Source: Pontibacter akesuensis (GTDB lineage Bacteria; Bacteroidota; Bacteroidia; Cytophagales; Hymenobacteraceae). From it: DNA of 64,000 nucleotides. Below, in pieces: positions 37,533-46,613 of the stretch. The notes under the pieces are model-generated. The model was not told the origin of the DNA. It saw only the letters and a list, made by a program, of their open reading frames with translations, and searched no databases. The stretch is from NCBI RefSeq assembly GCF_001611675.1, contig NZ_CP014766.1, positions 2,666,001-2,730,000 of the forward strand, in the 5' to 3' direction. The translations under genes were made by a program, and so were the position numbers. Position 1 is the first letter of the stretch. Every line of letters begins with the position of its first letter.

Positions 37533-39038
37533 ATGGTAGACTTAAAGCAGTTCGAAATCTGGTTTGTGACAGGCAGCCAGCATTTATATGGCGAGGAAAC
37601 GCTGCGCCAGGTAGCGGAGCACTCGCAGCAAATAGCACAGGGCCTTGACCAGGCGGGACAGGTACCGGTGAAGGTGGTGTTCAAGCCGGTGGTAAAAACA
37701 ACAGAAGAGATCTACCGCATCTGCCAGGACGCAAACGTAGCCGAGAACTGCGTGGGCGTAGTAGCCTGGATGCACACTTTCTCTCCGGCAAAAATGTGGA
37801 TCGGTGGACTGAAAATACTCAAGAAGCCACTGCTGCACCTGCACACCCAGTTTAACCGCGATATCCCGTGGAGCTCCATCGATATGGACTTCATGAACCT
37901 GAACCAAAGTGCGCACGGCGACCGTGAGTTCGGCTTTATCGTGTCGCGGCTGCGCATGAACCGCAAGGTGGTGGTGGGCCACTGGCAGGACAGCGATGTG
38001 CTGGGGCAGGTAGGTGCATGGGCACGCGTGGCCTGCGGCTGGCACGACTGGCAGGGAGCCAAGTTTGCCCGCTTCGGCGATAACATGCGCTTTGTAGCCG
38101 TAACCGAAGGCGACAAAGTAGAGGCTGAGATGAAGTTTGGCTTCTCCGTGAACACCTACGGCATCGGCGACCTGGTAAAAGTGATCAACCAGGTAAGCGA
38201 TGGGGAAATAGACACGCTGACAAAGGAGTATGAGGAGCGCTACGCCGTGGTGGAAAAACTGCGCAAAGGCGGTGAACAGTACAACTCGCTGCGTGAGGCG
38301 GCTAAAATAGAGATCGGCCTGCGTGCGTTCCTGGAGGACGGCAACTTTAAAGGCTTCTCCGATACGTTCGAGGACCTGCACGGCATGGCGCAGTTGCCAG
38401 GTATAGCCGCCCAGCGCCTGATGGCACAGGGCTATGGCTTTGCCGGCGAAGGCGACTGGAAAACAGCTGCCCTGGTGCGTGCCATGAAAGTAATGGGAAG
38501 TGGCCTGGAAGGAGGAAACGCCTTTATGGAAGACTATACGTACCATTTCGATCCTAAAAACCAACTGGTACTGGGCTCGCACATGCTGGAGATTGATGAG
38601 TCTATCGCCAGTGGAAAACCTTCGTGCGAGGTGCATCCGTTAGGGATAGGAGGCAAGCAAGATCCGGTGCGCCTGGTGTTTAACGTAGTGGGCGGCCCGG
38701 CGCTGAACGCTTCTATCATCGACATGGGCAACCGCTTCAGACTGCTGGTGAACGAGGTAGAGGCAGTAGAGCCTCAGGAAGACCTGCCGAACCTGCCGGT
38801 GGCACGCGTGCTCTGGAAACCGTACCCGGATATGAAAACAGGCTGTGCTGCCTGGATATTGGCTGGCGGTGCGCACCATACCTGCTACAGCCAGAACCTG
38901 AGCTCAGAGCAGCTGCAGGACTTTGCTGACATCGCAGGCATTGAATCGGTGGTAATCGATAAGGACACGAAACTGCGCCAGCTGCAGAATGAGCTGCGTT
39001 GGAGCGAAGTATACTATCAGATAAATAAAACCTTTTAG
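37533..39038 (+). CDS. araA: L-arabinose isomerase
   Basis: Converts L-arabinose to L-ribulose; cytosolic, Mn-dependent. The start at 37533 gives [20 protein letters not shown], the standard AraA N-terminus, and 501 residues; an in-frame upstream start lies inside the terminator hairpin and is rejected. Landmarks: [14 protein letters not shown] near 90, [11 protein letters not shown] near 125, and the metal-binding Glu/His residues in [18 protein letters not shown] (about 299-316), [11 protein letters not shown] and the C-terminal GGAHHTCYS. It is convergent with the HAD phosphatase gene; a hairpin lies between them. Confidence 0.97.
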   Translation: MVDLKQFEIWFVTGSQHLYGEETLRQVAEHSQQIAQGLDQAGQVPVKVVFKPVVKTTEEIYRICQDANVAENCVGVVAWMHTFSPAKMWIGGLKILKKPLLHLHTQFNRDIPWSSIDMDFMNLNQSAHGDREFGFIVSRLRMNRKVVVGHWQDSDVLGQVGAWARVACGWHDWQGAKFARFGDNMRFVAVTEGDKVEAEMKFGFSVNTYGIGDLVKVINQVSDGEIDTLTKEYEERYAVVEKLRKGGEQYNSLREAAKIEIGLRAFLEDGNFKGFSDTFEDLHGMAQLPGIAAQRLMAQGYGFAGEGDWKTAALVRAMKVMGSGLEGGNAFMEDYTYHFDPKNQLVLGSHMLEIDESIASGKPSCEVHPLGIGGKQDPVRLVFNVVGGPALNASIIDMGNRFRLLVNEVEAVEPQEDLPNLPVARVLWKPYPDMKTGCAAWILAGGAHHTCYSQNLSSEQLQDFADIAGIESVVIDKDTKLRQLQNELRWSEVYYQINKTF

Positions 39039-39052
39039 CCAACTAAAGGTCA

Positions 39053-39101
39053 GGTGCAAAGCGAAGAAGCGGGCCAATCAATCCGTGATTCGCTTTGCAC
39101 C
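39053..39101. terminator. Hairpin between convergent araA and HAD gene
   Basis: A 13-bp perfect stem (39053-39065 with 39089-39101) with a 23-nt loop between convergent genes. There is no long T-tract on either side, so it may be a terminator or an mRNA end stabiliser. Confidence 0.6.
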
Positions 39102-39117
39102 ACTAAAACAGCTCCGC

Positions 39118-39789
39118 TTACGGCTGCTGAAAAAAGTTCTTAATGTAAGGGTCCGTATAATCGGCGATGTAGCCGATCACGTTGTCGTACTGGGCAAAGT
39201 CCTCTTTGGGGTGCGCCGTGGTGATCACAACACACCGCATACCTGCGTTCCGGGCTGCCTCTACGCCTTTGGGTGCATCCTCGAACACAATGCAAGCTGC
39301 TGGAGCTGTGTTTAGCTTCTCGGCGGCTTTCAGAAATGTTTCCGGGTCGGGCTTGCTGGTGGAGACATCATCGGCACTAACCAGGGCATCAAAGTACTGG
39401 CGGATATTCAGGTTGTCGATCACAAAACCGATGTTGTCGGTGATGGCGGCAGAGGCAATGGCCATTTTAACGTTAGCGGCAGCTGCCTGGGCCAGGAAAT
39501 CCTGCAGCCCGTTGATTAGCTCCAGGTGGGGCTTATAGGCTGTTTGGTAGTAGTTCTCTTTTTTAGAAGACAGTTCTTCAATTTCATTTTTCTCGAAATG
39601 ATCTTCTCCGAATATGCGAACCAGCACCTCAGCATTCTTGCCGTACATTTCCTGCTTTACTTCCTCAAACGTAAGGTCTGCGCCCAGGTCTTCGGCAAGT
39701 ATGTGGTACCAGGCTTTGGCATGAAAGGCCATATCGTCAATAATTGTCCCGTTCAGGTCGAAGAGAAAAGCGGTGGTTTTAGATGGCAT
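39118..39789 (-). CDS. HAD-superfamily sugar phosphatase/phosphoglucomutase-like
   Basis: 223 residues, subfamily I HAD with an alpha-helical cap, closest in style to beta-phosphoglucomutase family hydrolases. Motif I reads FDLNGTIIDD: the nucleophile Asp10 is kept but the usual second Asp (acid/base) is Asn12. Motif II Ser/Thr (IASAA), motif III Lys (SKPDPE) and motif IV (VFEDAPKGVEAA) are intact. The Asn form is known in Bacteroidota relatives, so this is probably a functional variant. Substrate unknown; dephosphorylation of sugar phosphates near the gal/ara genes is plausible. It is divergent from galK and has a candidate -7 box at 39855-39862 (- strand). Confidence 0.85.
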   Translation of the reverse strand: MPSKTTAFLFDLNGTIIDDMAFHAKAWYHILAEDLGADLTFEEVKQEMYGKNAEVLVRIFGEDHFEKNEIEELSSKKENYYQTAYKPHLELINGLQDFLAQAAAANVKMAIASAAITDNIGFVIDNLNIRQYFDALVSADDVSTSKPDPETFLKAAEKLNTAPAACIVFEDAPKGVEAARNAGMRCVVITTAHPKEDFAQYDNVIGYIADYTDPYIKNFFQQP

Positions 39790-39854
39790 TAGTTACAAGT
39801 ATAAAGTGAAAGCAGGTTGTAAGGAAGGGAATTTCGTATTTAAACTACAGGGTT

Positions 39855-39862
39855 CAAAAGTA
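39855..39862 (-). promoter_or_regulatory. Candidate -7 box of the HAD gene
   Basis: On the - strand it reads TACTTTTG, matching TAnnTTTG, 66 bp upstream of the ATG; no clear -33 element. Confidence 0.4.
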
Positions 39863-40033
39863 TTGCAGCCCCATCAAATGTAAGGTCGAAAACCTTTCCC
39901 TCCCAACGCACCAGTGCTTGAAACGGGACAAGCAGACCATAAGTTTATTTAAAGCAGGCATGCAGCCCTATAAAACGGCGAAGCGTGAACCTGATTGATG
40001 ACGAAGAGAGAAAGCAATACAGCAGATTAAAGC

Positions 40034-41212
40034 ATGAAGACTTTGGAAGAGACGATTCATCAGAAGTTCAAAAGCATGTTCCAGGCAGAGCCCATCCTCG
40101 TGCGTTCACCGGGGCGTGTCAACCTGATTGGGGAGCACACGGATTACAACGAGGGATTTGTGCTTCCGGCAGCGATCAACAAGGAAATATACTTTGCCAT
40201 TGCCTTCAACAATTCGGACAGGCTCCGCTTTCACTCCCACGACATGGAGGAAAACGCGGAGTTTGAATTGAATGCTATCAGCAAAACCAACATTGGCTGG
40301 GCAAATTACCTGTTGGGTGTAGTGAAGCAGTTCCAGCAGGCGAACCTGCAGGTGAAGGGCTTTGACCTGGTGTTTGGCGGGAACATTCCGATCGGGGCGG
40401 GGCTGTCCTCGTCTGCGGCGGTGGAATGCGGCCTGGCCTTTGCACTCGACCACCTGCACGGTTTTGGGCTGGAGCGGCTCACGATGGTAAAGATGGCGCA
40501 GAAGGCCGAGCACGAGTTTGCGGGCGTACTATGCGGCATCATGGACCAGTTTGCCAGTATGTTTGGCAGGCAGCAACATGCCGTAAAGTTGGATTGCCGC
40601 TCCCTGGCCTATGAGTATTTTCCGGTGGATATGCATGACTACCGCATCGTGCTGTGTGATACCCAGGTAAAGCACTCACTGGCTTCATCTGAATACAATA
40701 CGCGTCGGAAAGAATGTGAGACGGGGGTAGCGCTGCTGCAGCAGCATTACCCGGAGGTGCAAAGCCTGCGGGATACCACTGTAGCGATGCTGGAGCAGCA
40801 CCAGGCGGAGTTTGATACGGTGGTGTACAAGCGCTGCAAGTATATCGTGCTGGAAAATGCGCGGGTGGAGGAGGCGTGCCGGCACCTGCAGCGCGGCGAG
40901 ATGCAGGCCTTTGGCCAGAACATGTATGCCTCGCATGCGGGGCTGCAGCACGACTATGAGGTGAGCTGCCCCGAGCTGGACTTCCTGGTGGCAGAGGCAA
41001 AGAAGCAGGAAGGGGTGCTGGGTGCCCGCATGATGGGCGGCGGCTTCGGGGGGTGCACGATTAACTTGGTGCGGCTCCAGGAGATTGATGCTTTTATAGC
41101 ACAGCAGCAGCAGGCTTACCAGCGCCAGTTCGGCGTTAACCTTAAAACGTATCTGGCAGAAATAGTAGACGGCTCCAGCCTGGTGGCGCAGCCCGAGACA
41201 AAGAAAGCATAG
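40034..41212 (+). CDS. galK: Galactokinase
   Basis: ATP-dependent C1 phosphorylation of D-galactose, first step of the Leloir pathway; cytosolic GHMP kinase. 392 residues. Motif 1 is SPGRVNLIGEHTDYNEGFVLP (about 25-45), motif 2 the phosphate loop PIGAGLSSSAA (about 119-129), motif 3 MMGGGFGGCTI (about 334-344), all matching galactokinase. An overlapping frame from 39985 is a shadow. Followed by galT 37 bp downstream. Galactose would come from arabinan/galactan side chains cut by the GH2/GH97 enzymes. Confidence 0.96.
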   Translation: MKTLEETIHQKFKSMFQAEPILVRSPGRVNLIGEHTDYNEGFVLPAAINKEIYFAIAFNNSDRLRFHSHDMEENAEFELNAISKTNIGWANYLLGVVKQFQQANLQVKGFDLVFGGNIPIGAGLSSSAAVECGLAFALDHLHGFGLERLTMVKMAQKAEHEFAGVLCGIMDQFASMFGRQQHAVKLDCRSLAYEYFPVDMHDYRIVLCDTQVKHSLASSEYNTRRKECETGVALLQQHYPEVQSLRDTTVAMLEQHQAEFDTVVYKRCKYIVLENARVEEACRHLQRGEMQAFGQNMYASHAGLQHDYEVSCPELDFLVAEAKKQEGVLGARMMGGGFGGCTINLVRLQEIDAFIAQQQQAYQRQFGVNLKTYLAEIVDGSSLVAQPETKKA

Positions 41213-41249
41213 CGGCAGAACACAGGCTTACACCTAACTGATTTGAAGT

Positions 41250-42275
41250 ATGGCAGCATTTGATTTAGCAGAACATCCGCACCGCCGGTACAACCCATTA
41301 AGCGGCGAATGGGTGCTCGTGTCGCCGCACCGGGCCAAGCGGCCGTGGCAGGGGCAGCAGGAGAAAGTGACGAAGGCTGAGCGGCCACAGTATGACCCCA
41401 CCTGTTACCTGTGTCCCTCCAACGAGCGGATCGGCGGGGAGCGTAACCCGGCTTATACGTCTACCTATATCTTTCAGAACGACTTTGCGGCTTTAACAGA
41501 AGACACACCCGAAGGCGGCTTTCGCAAGGGCGGCCTTTTGAAGGCCGAGAGTGAGCGCGGCATCTGCAAGGTGCTCTGCTTTTCGCCCCGCCACGACCTG
41601 ACGCTGGCCGACATGGAAGTGAGCGACATCCGGAAAGTAGTGGATCTGTGGCAGCGGGAGTATGCGGAACTGGGCAGTTTGGACTACATCAACCACGTCC
41701 AGATTTTCGAGAACAAGGGCGCGGCCATGGGCTGCAGCAACCCGCACCCGCACGGCCAGATATGGGCCCAGAGCACGGTGCCAGCAGCCCCAGCCCAGGA
41801 AACAAAGCAACAGCAGGCATACTTTCAAGAGCACGGCCGCAGCCTGCTGCAGTATTACGTGGCGCTGGAACTGGAGGAGAAGGAGCGGCTGCTGTACCAG
41901 AACGAGCATTTTGTGGTGCTGGTGCCTTTTTGGGCGGTGTGGCCCTTCGAGACCATGATTCTGCCCAAAAAGCACCTGCAGCACATCGGGCAGTTGGGAG
42001 AGGATGAGAAGACTGCCTTTGCCGATGCCATCAAGCAGCTGACGGCCATGTACGACCGCTTGTTTGACGTTTCCTTCCCTTATTCAGCCGGCATTCACCA
42101 AAGCCCCACAGATGGTGGGAACAATGAAGCCTGGCACTGGCACATGCATTTCTACCCGCCGTTGCTGCGTTCGGCCACGGTGAAGAAGTTTATGGTGGGT
42201 TACGAAATGCTGGGCGATCCGCAGCGCGACATCACCCCGGAAACCAGTGCCGAGCGGCTTCGGAGCCTGCTGTAA
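41250..42275 (+). CDS. galT: Galactose-1-phosphate uridylyltransferase
   Basis: Transfers UMP from UDP-glucose to galactose 1-phosphate. 341 residues, HIT-like fold. The active-site motif [11 protein letters not shown] contains the nucleophilic His; the zinc-site Cys pair is CYLCPSN near 48-54 and a late HWHMHFYPP motif (about 290-298) is present. Forms a unit with galK. No galE is visible in the window. Confidence 0.97.
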   Translation: MAAFDLAEHPHRRYNPLSGEWVLVSPHRAKRPWQGQQEKVTKAERPQYDPTCYLCPSNERIGGERNPAYTSTYIFQNDFAALTEDTPEGGFRKGGLLKAESERGICKVLCFSPRHDLTLADMEVSDIRKVVDLWQREYAELGSLDYINHVQIFENKGAAMGCSNPHPHGQIWAQSTVPAAPAQETKQQQAYFQEHGRSLLQYYVALELEEKERLLYQNEHFVVLVPFWAVWPFETMILPKKHLQHIGQLGEDEKTAFADAIKQLTAMYDRLFDVSFPYSAGIHQSPTDGGNNEAWHWHMHFYPPLLRSATVKKFMVGYEMLGDPQRDITPETSAERLRSLL

Positions 42276-42462
42276 CGGAGTTACATGAGGTTAGCATTGG
42301 GCAGGTATAAACCCGACAAGCATAGTTCTTAACAGCGGCTACAGTCCGGTGTTACCTGGAAGTATAACAAGTATAAATCAGAAGTATGAAAGGAGCGAAG
42401 TATAAGCCGAAATCCTTTTTTACGAATCAGTCAACTAAATCAGCAACCGCAAAACACTTAAT
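42276..42462 (+). repeat. Spacer with clustered AAGTATA elements
   Basis: Between 42360 and 42405 there are four close copies of an AAGTATA/AAGTATG element at irregular spacing. The same 7-8-mer recurs in most spacers of the first 46 kb. No gene fits here. No clear -7 box was found for the following GH43 gene. Confidence 0.5.
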
Positions 42463-43503
42463 ATGAAGTATAGAAAACTAGTGGTGCTTTGCCTGGGCAT
42501 GTTCCTGGCAATCAACCTGCAGGCTCAGTCTCCGAACCAGGAGCAGCCCTTACGCAAAGATATCATTGTGCATGACCCGGTCATGATCAAGCAGGACGAT
42601 ACCTACTACCTCTTCAGCACGGGAAACGGAATCGCGATGTGGTCCTCGAAGGACATGGAGAACTGGAAGTTTGAGCGGCCGGTGTTCGATGCGCCGCCGC
42701 AGTGGGCGGTAGAGGCGATTCCGGGCTTCAAGGGCCACATCTGGGCACCGGACATCAGCTACCACGACGGCAAGTATTACCTCTACTACTCGGTGTCGGC
42801 GTTTGGCAAGAATACATCGGCCATCGGTTTGGCCACCAGCCCCACGCTGGATGCGTCTGACCCGAACTACAAGTGGACGGACCATGGCAAGATCATTCAG
42901 TCCTACCCGGGCAAAACCAACTGGAACGCCATCGACCCGAACCTGATCACGGATAAGAAAGGAACGCCGTACCTCTCCTTCGGGTCTTTCTGGAACGGGC
43001 TGCCCATCGTGAAGCTCACCAAAGACCGGATGCAGATCGCCGAGAAACCGGAGAACCTGCAGATTATTGCCAGCCGCAAGAAAGACCTTTCAGCGCCCAA
43101 TCCGCCTTCTGTTGACAACAACCCGGTAGACGCGGGCGGCAACGCCATCGAAGCGCCTTTCATCTTCCGCAAGGGCAACTACTACTACCTTTTTGCCTCG
43201 ATCGATTACTGCTGCAAAGGCGTGAACAGCACTTATAAGATGATTGTGGGACGGTCTAAAAAGCTAAAAGGCCCTTACCTGGATAAAGAAGGGAAGTCGC
43301 TGCAAACAGGCGGCGGCACCATCCTGCTCACCGGCGACAGCAACTGGCACGGCGTGGGACACAACGCGGTGGAAACATTCGACGGCAAAGACTACATCAT
43401 TTTCCATGGCTATGATGCCCAGGACGAGGGTAAGCCAAAGCTGCGGATCGAGGAGCTCCGCTGGACTGAAAAAGGTTGGCCCGAGGTGATGACGAAGGAG
43501 TAA
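42463..43503 (+). CDS. Endo-1,5-alpha-L-arabinanase, compact GH43
   Basis: 346 residues with a type I signal peptide (LAINLQAQ, cleavage about 22). The single propeller carries Asp38 (VHDPVMI), Asp158 (NAIDPNLITDKKG) and Glu230 (AIEAPFIF). Motifs GHIWAPDISYHDGKYYLYYS, GSFWNGL and DYCCKGVNSTYKM with a Cys pair are hallmarks of the classical short endo-arabinanase (GH43 subfamilies 4-5), distinct from the longer lipoprotein at 6792. As a periplasmic enzyme it would cut imported oligosaccharides. Confidence 0.9.
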   Translation: MKYRKLVVLCLGMFLAINLQAQSPNQEQPLRKDIIVHDPVMIKQDDTYYLFSTGNGIAMWSSKDMENWKFERPVFDAPPQWAVEAIPGFKGHIWAPDISYHDGKYYLYYSVSAFGKNTSAIGLATSPTLDASDPNYKWTDHGKIIQSYPGKTNWNAIDPNLITDKKGTPYLSFGSFWNGLPIVKLTKDRMQIAEKPENLQIIASRKKDLSAPNPPSVDNNPVDAGGNAIEAPFIFRKGNYYYLFASIDYCCKGVNSTYKMIVGRSKKLKGPYLDKEGKSLQTGGGTILLTGDSNWHGVGHNAVETFDGKDYIIFHGYDAQDEGKPKLRIEELRWTEKGWPEVMTKE

Positions 43504-43532
43504 TTCATACTTCGTAAATATAAACCTGCCTC

Positions 43533-43580
43533 TTATACTTGTGGGAGCTGCCATTCTTACAGGGGCTCCCACAAGTATAA
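43533..43580. terminator. 16-bp inverted repeat between GH43 and GH127
   Basis: 43533-43548 and 43565-43580 are exact reverse complements (16 bp, 16-nt loop). The outer ends of both arms are the AAGTATAA/TTATACTT element. No T-tract follows; it may act as a processing or termination hairpin 30 bp after the GH43 stop. Confidence 0.6.
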
Positions 43581-43687
43581 CGCAGAATCGTAACAGGCTG
43601 AATTTTACTTGTGCAGAAGATGTTTCCGAAAAAGGAGATCGAACAATTTCTCTTCTGAAAGCCAAAGCCATACTTCATATCGTACCT

Positions 43688-46054
43688 ATGAACATCAAAC
43701 CCTTTCTTTTCATACTTCTGCTACTCCCGGTAATGGGATTCGCGCAGGAGAGCAAGCTGGAGGCTTTTCCGCTGGCTGCTGTGCAGCTACAGGACAGCCC
43801 GTTCCGGCAGGCGCAGCAAACAGACATGCAATACATCCTGGCGCTGGACCCGGACAGGCTGCTGGCGCCGTACCTGCGGGAGGCGGGAATTAAACCAAAG
43901 GCGGAGAGCTACGGGAACTGGGAAAACACCGGCCTAGACGGGCACACCGGCGGCCACTACCTCACGGCGCTGTCGCTGATGTATGCGGCCACCGAAAACA
44001 AGGAACTGCTGCAGCGGCTGAATTACATGGTGGACCAGTTGGAGGCCTGCCAGCAGAAGAACGGCAACGGCTACATTGGTGGCGTACCGGGCGGCGAAGC
44101 CATGTGGCAGAACATCGCGAAAGGAAACATTGATGCAGAAACCTTCTCGCTGAACGACAAATGGGTGCCCTGGTACAACATCCACAAACTCTACGCTGGC
44201 CTACGGGATGCCTATTTGTTTACCGGCAACGAGAAGGCGAAGGATATGCTCGTGAAGCTATCGGACTGGAGCCTGGACCTGACCAAAAACCTGACGGATG
44301 CGCAAATGCAGGACATGCTGCGCAGCGAACACGGCGGCATGAACGAGGTGTTTGCCGATGTGGCGGAAATAACCGGCGACAAGAAATACCTGGAGCTGGC
44401 CCGGCGGTTCTCACACCGTGCCATACTTGATCCCCTGCTTGCCGGGAAAGACGAACTGACGGGCATGCACGCCAACACGCAAATACCAAAGGTGATCGGT
44501 TACAAGCGCGTGGCAGAAGTAGGAGGAGACCCTGCCTGGGCGGGAGCAGCGGGCTTTTTCTGGAACACTGTCATCAACGACAGAACGGTTTCCATCGGGG
44601 GCAACAGCGTGCGTGAGCATTTCCATCCCACCAACGATTTCTCGCCGATGCTGGAGTCCAGGGAAGGGCCGGAGACCTGCAACACCTACAACATGCTGAA
44701 GCTCTCCAAGCAGCTGTACTTAACAGAGGCCTCGGCCGAGTACATCGACTACTACGAGCGCGGCCTGTACAACCACATCCTGTCGTCGCAGCACCCCACC
44801 CGGGGAGGCTTCGTATACTTCACGCCCATGCGCCCACGGCATTACCGGGTATACTCCAAACCGGAAGATGCCTTCTGGTGCTGTGTCGGCTCCGGGCTGG
44901 AGAACCACGGCAAGTATGGCGAGCTGATCTATGCGCACAACGAAAAGGACCTGTTCGTAAACCTGTTCATTCCCTCCACGCTGGACTGGAAGGAGCGGGG
45001 CATCACCCTGACGCAAAGCACAAACTTCCCCTACGAAGAAGCCACCGCGCTCAAGCTGTCGCTCAAAAAGCCGCAGAAGTTTGCCCTGAACATCAGGAAA
45101 CCAGGCTGGATACAGGAGGGAGGCCTGCAGGTGCTGGTGAACAACAAAAGAGTGAAAGCAACCACAACTCCCGGCTCCGCCTACGTAACCGTAGCGCGCA
45201 AATGGAAATCCGGGGATGTGGTGACGGTATCGCTGCCTATGGAGACGAAGGCCGAGTACCTGCCTGATTCTTCCGGTTGGGTGTCGTTCGTGCATGGCCC
45301 CATTGTGCTGGCCGCTGTAACAGATAAAACAGATCTGGAAGGCTTAGTAGCCGATGGCAGCCGCATGGGCCACATCGCCAACGGCCCGCTGTACTCCATT
45401 GAAGAGGCGCCCGTGCTGGTTTCCAGAGACAAAGATGTTGCCGCTGGCATAACCCCTGTGGCAGGTAAGCCCCTCACCTTTACAGCCGCCAGCCTGATTG
45501 CGTCGGATAAGTATAAAAACGTGGAACTGGTGCCCTTTTTCCAGGTGCACGATGCGCGCTACATGGTGTATTGGCCTGTATCGACGCCGGAGGCGCTGGA
45601 AGCCCGGCAGCAGGCGCTCCGGGAGGAGGAAAGCGTGAAGATGTTGCTGGAGGCCAGTACTGTGGACCGAGTAGTGCCGGGAGAGCAGCAACCCGAGTCA
45701 GACCACAACTACAAGGGCGAGCAAACAGAATCCGGCGTATTCCGCGACCGCCACTGGCGCCACGCCAGCCGGTGGTTCAGCTACGACCTACGCAACAAGA
45801 ACAAGGAGGGCCGCAAACTGCGCGTCACCTACTATGGCCTCGACAAAGACCGCAGCTTTGACATTTATGTGAACGACAAGCTCCTGAAAACCGTGCAACT
45901 GGATGGAGCCCAGGGAGACACGTTTTTCAACGTGGATTACGAGCTCCCTGACAAAGTCATCAACAGCGCCCCAGCTAACGTTTTGACTGTAAAGTTTGTA
46001 GCCCACAATGGTTCTGTGGCAGGAGGGATTTACGATGTGCGGTTGTTGAAGTGA
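43688..46054 (+). CDS. Beta-L-arabinofuranosidase, GH127 (DUF1680)
   Basis: Removes terminal beta-L-arabinofuranose. The start at 43688 gives a signal peptide (FLFILLLLPVMGFAQ) and 788 residues; the upstream in-frame start at 43541 lies within a hairpin and is rejected. An (alpha/alpha)6 barrel carries the GH127 Zn/thiol site: Glu310 (VREHF, aligning with the Zn-ligand Glu), Glu329 and Cys331 (GPETCNTYNM), and Cys398-Cys399 (FWCCVGSG). In this family a Cys of the last pair is the nucleophile. Two beta-domains follow (to 788), longer than the 658-residue HypBA1 type, with an extra C-terminal sandwich (ARWFSYDLRN-like). It is the last gene of the arabinan region. Confidence 0.92.
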   Translation: MNIKPFLFILLLLPVMGFAQESKLEAFPLAAVQLQDSPFRQAQQTDMQYILALDPDRLLAPYLREAGIKPKAESYGNWENTGLDGHTGGHYLTALSLMYAATENKELLQRLNYMVDQLEACQQKNGNGYIGGVPGGEAMWQNIAKGNIDAETFSLNDKWVPWYNIHKLYAGLRDAYLFTGNEKAKDMLVKLSDWSLDLTKNLTDAQMQDMLRSEHGGMNEVFADVAEITGDKKYLELARRFSHRAILDPLLAGKDELTGMHANTQIPKVIGYKRVAEVGGDPAWAGAAGFFWNTVINDRTVSIGGNSVREHFHPTNDFSPMLESREGPETCNTYNMLKLSKQLYLTEASAEYIDYYERGLYNHILSSQHPTRGGFVYFTPMRPRHYRVYSKPEDAFWCCVGSGLENHGKYGELIYAHNEKDLFVNLFIPSTLDWKERGITLTQSTNFPYEEATALKLSLKKPQKFALNIRKPGWIQEGGLQVLVNNKRVKATTTPGSAYVTVARKWKSGDVVTVSLPMETKAEYLPDSSGWVSFVHGPIVLAAVTDKTDLEGLVADGSRMGHIANGPLYSIEEAPVLVSRDKDVAAGITPVAGKPLTFTAASLIASDKYKNVELVPFFQVHDARYMVYWPVSTPEALEARQQALREEESVKMLLEASTVDRVVPGEQQPESDHNYKGEQTESGVFRDRHWRHASRWFSYDLRNKNKEGRKLRVTYYGLDKDRSFDIYVNDKLLKTVQLDGAQGDTFFNVDYELPDKVINSAPANVLTVKFVAHNGSVAGGIYDVRLLK

Positions 46055-46481
46055 GATTTAAGTTGGAGGGGTGGTTTGTAGGTAGTTTAATAGCACCTGC
46101 ACGAATGCATTTAAACGGATCAAATCTTGACTGCTTTTAACAGGAGCGGTGTAAAGCACCAGGGACTAACAAATTAATATCAGCCCATGTGCTCTTGGGT
46201 TTAAAAAAAATATTGTACTATTCTAAAGTATATTACAAATAATTATAGTTATCATTAGATTGATGTATTTAATGACATGAATTGGAAGTTGCCCACTGCA
46301 CTTATATACGACTAAAAGAATAGAACTATAGCCGACTTTGGCACTGCCCGTTCTTATGTAGCAGTTTGTGTCTATTTTTACAGCTTCTTGACCTATCTCA
46401 AGCCTACGCACTTGTTTAACCTACCTTTATGTCTTAATAGCTGTATAGGTACCATTATATAGCAGATGCCTATTATAGTTA
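46055..46481. other. Left boundary spacer of the accessory island
   Basis: AT-rich, no supported gene (a small - strand frame at 46223-46411 is not convincing). The composition drops here and stays low to the window end. No tRNA, integrase or target-site duplication was recognised. Confidence 0.5.
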
Positions 46482-46600
46482 TCACATAACCATCACATAA
46501 GATTTGCGTCTAATAACTGCCTTTTTAGACGTATAGGAGCTCTTTTAATCTTACATGTGTGGATAACTCGTATCTTAGTCACATAACCATCACATAAGAT
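46482..46600. repeat. Two exact 22-bp direct repeats, 97 bp apart
   Basis: 46482-46503 and 46579-46600 are identical 22-mers, each containing the heptamer CACATAA twice. The second copy ends 14 bp before the stop of the Schlafen-type gene (- strand). Possible protein-binding sites, integration-site remnant or duplicated terminator flank. Confidence 0.75.
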
Positions 46601-46613
46601 CCTATCCAAAAGA

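Noticed and set aside
43541..43687. Longer N-terminus of the GH127 protein
   Set aside because: It would be translated through a hairpin and would bury the signal peptide; ATG at 43688 opens a good signal peptide.
46482..46600. CRISPR array
   Set aside because: Only two repeats, 75-bp spacing, no cas genes; the repeat has internal direct repeats rather than CRISPR features.
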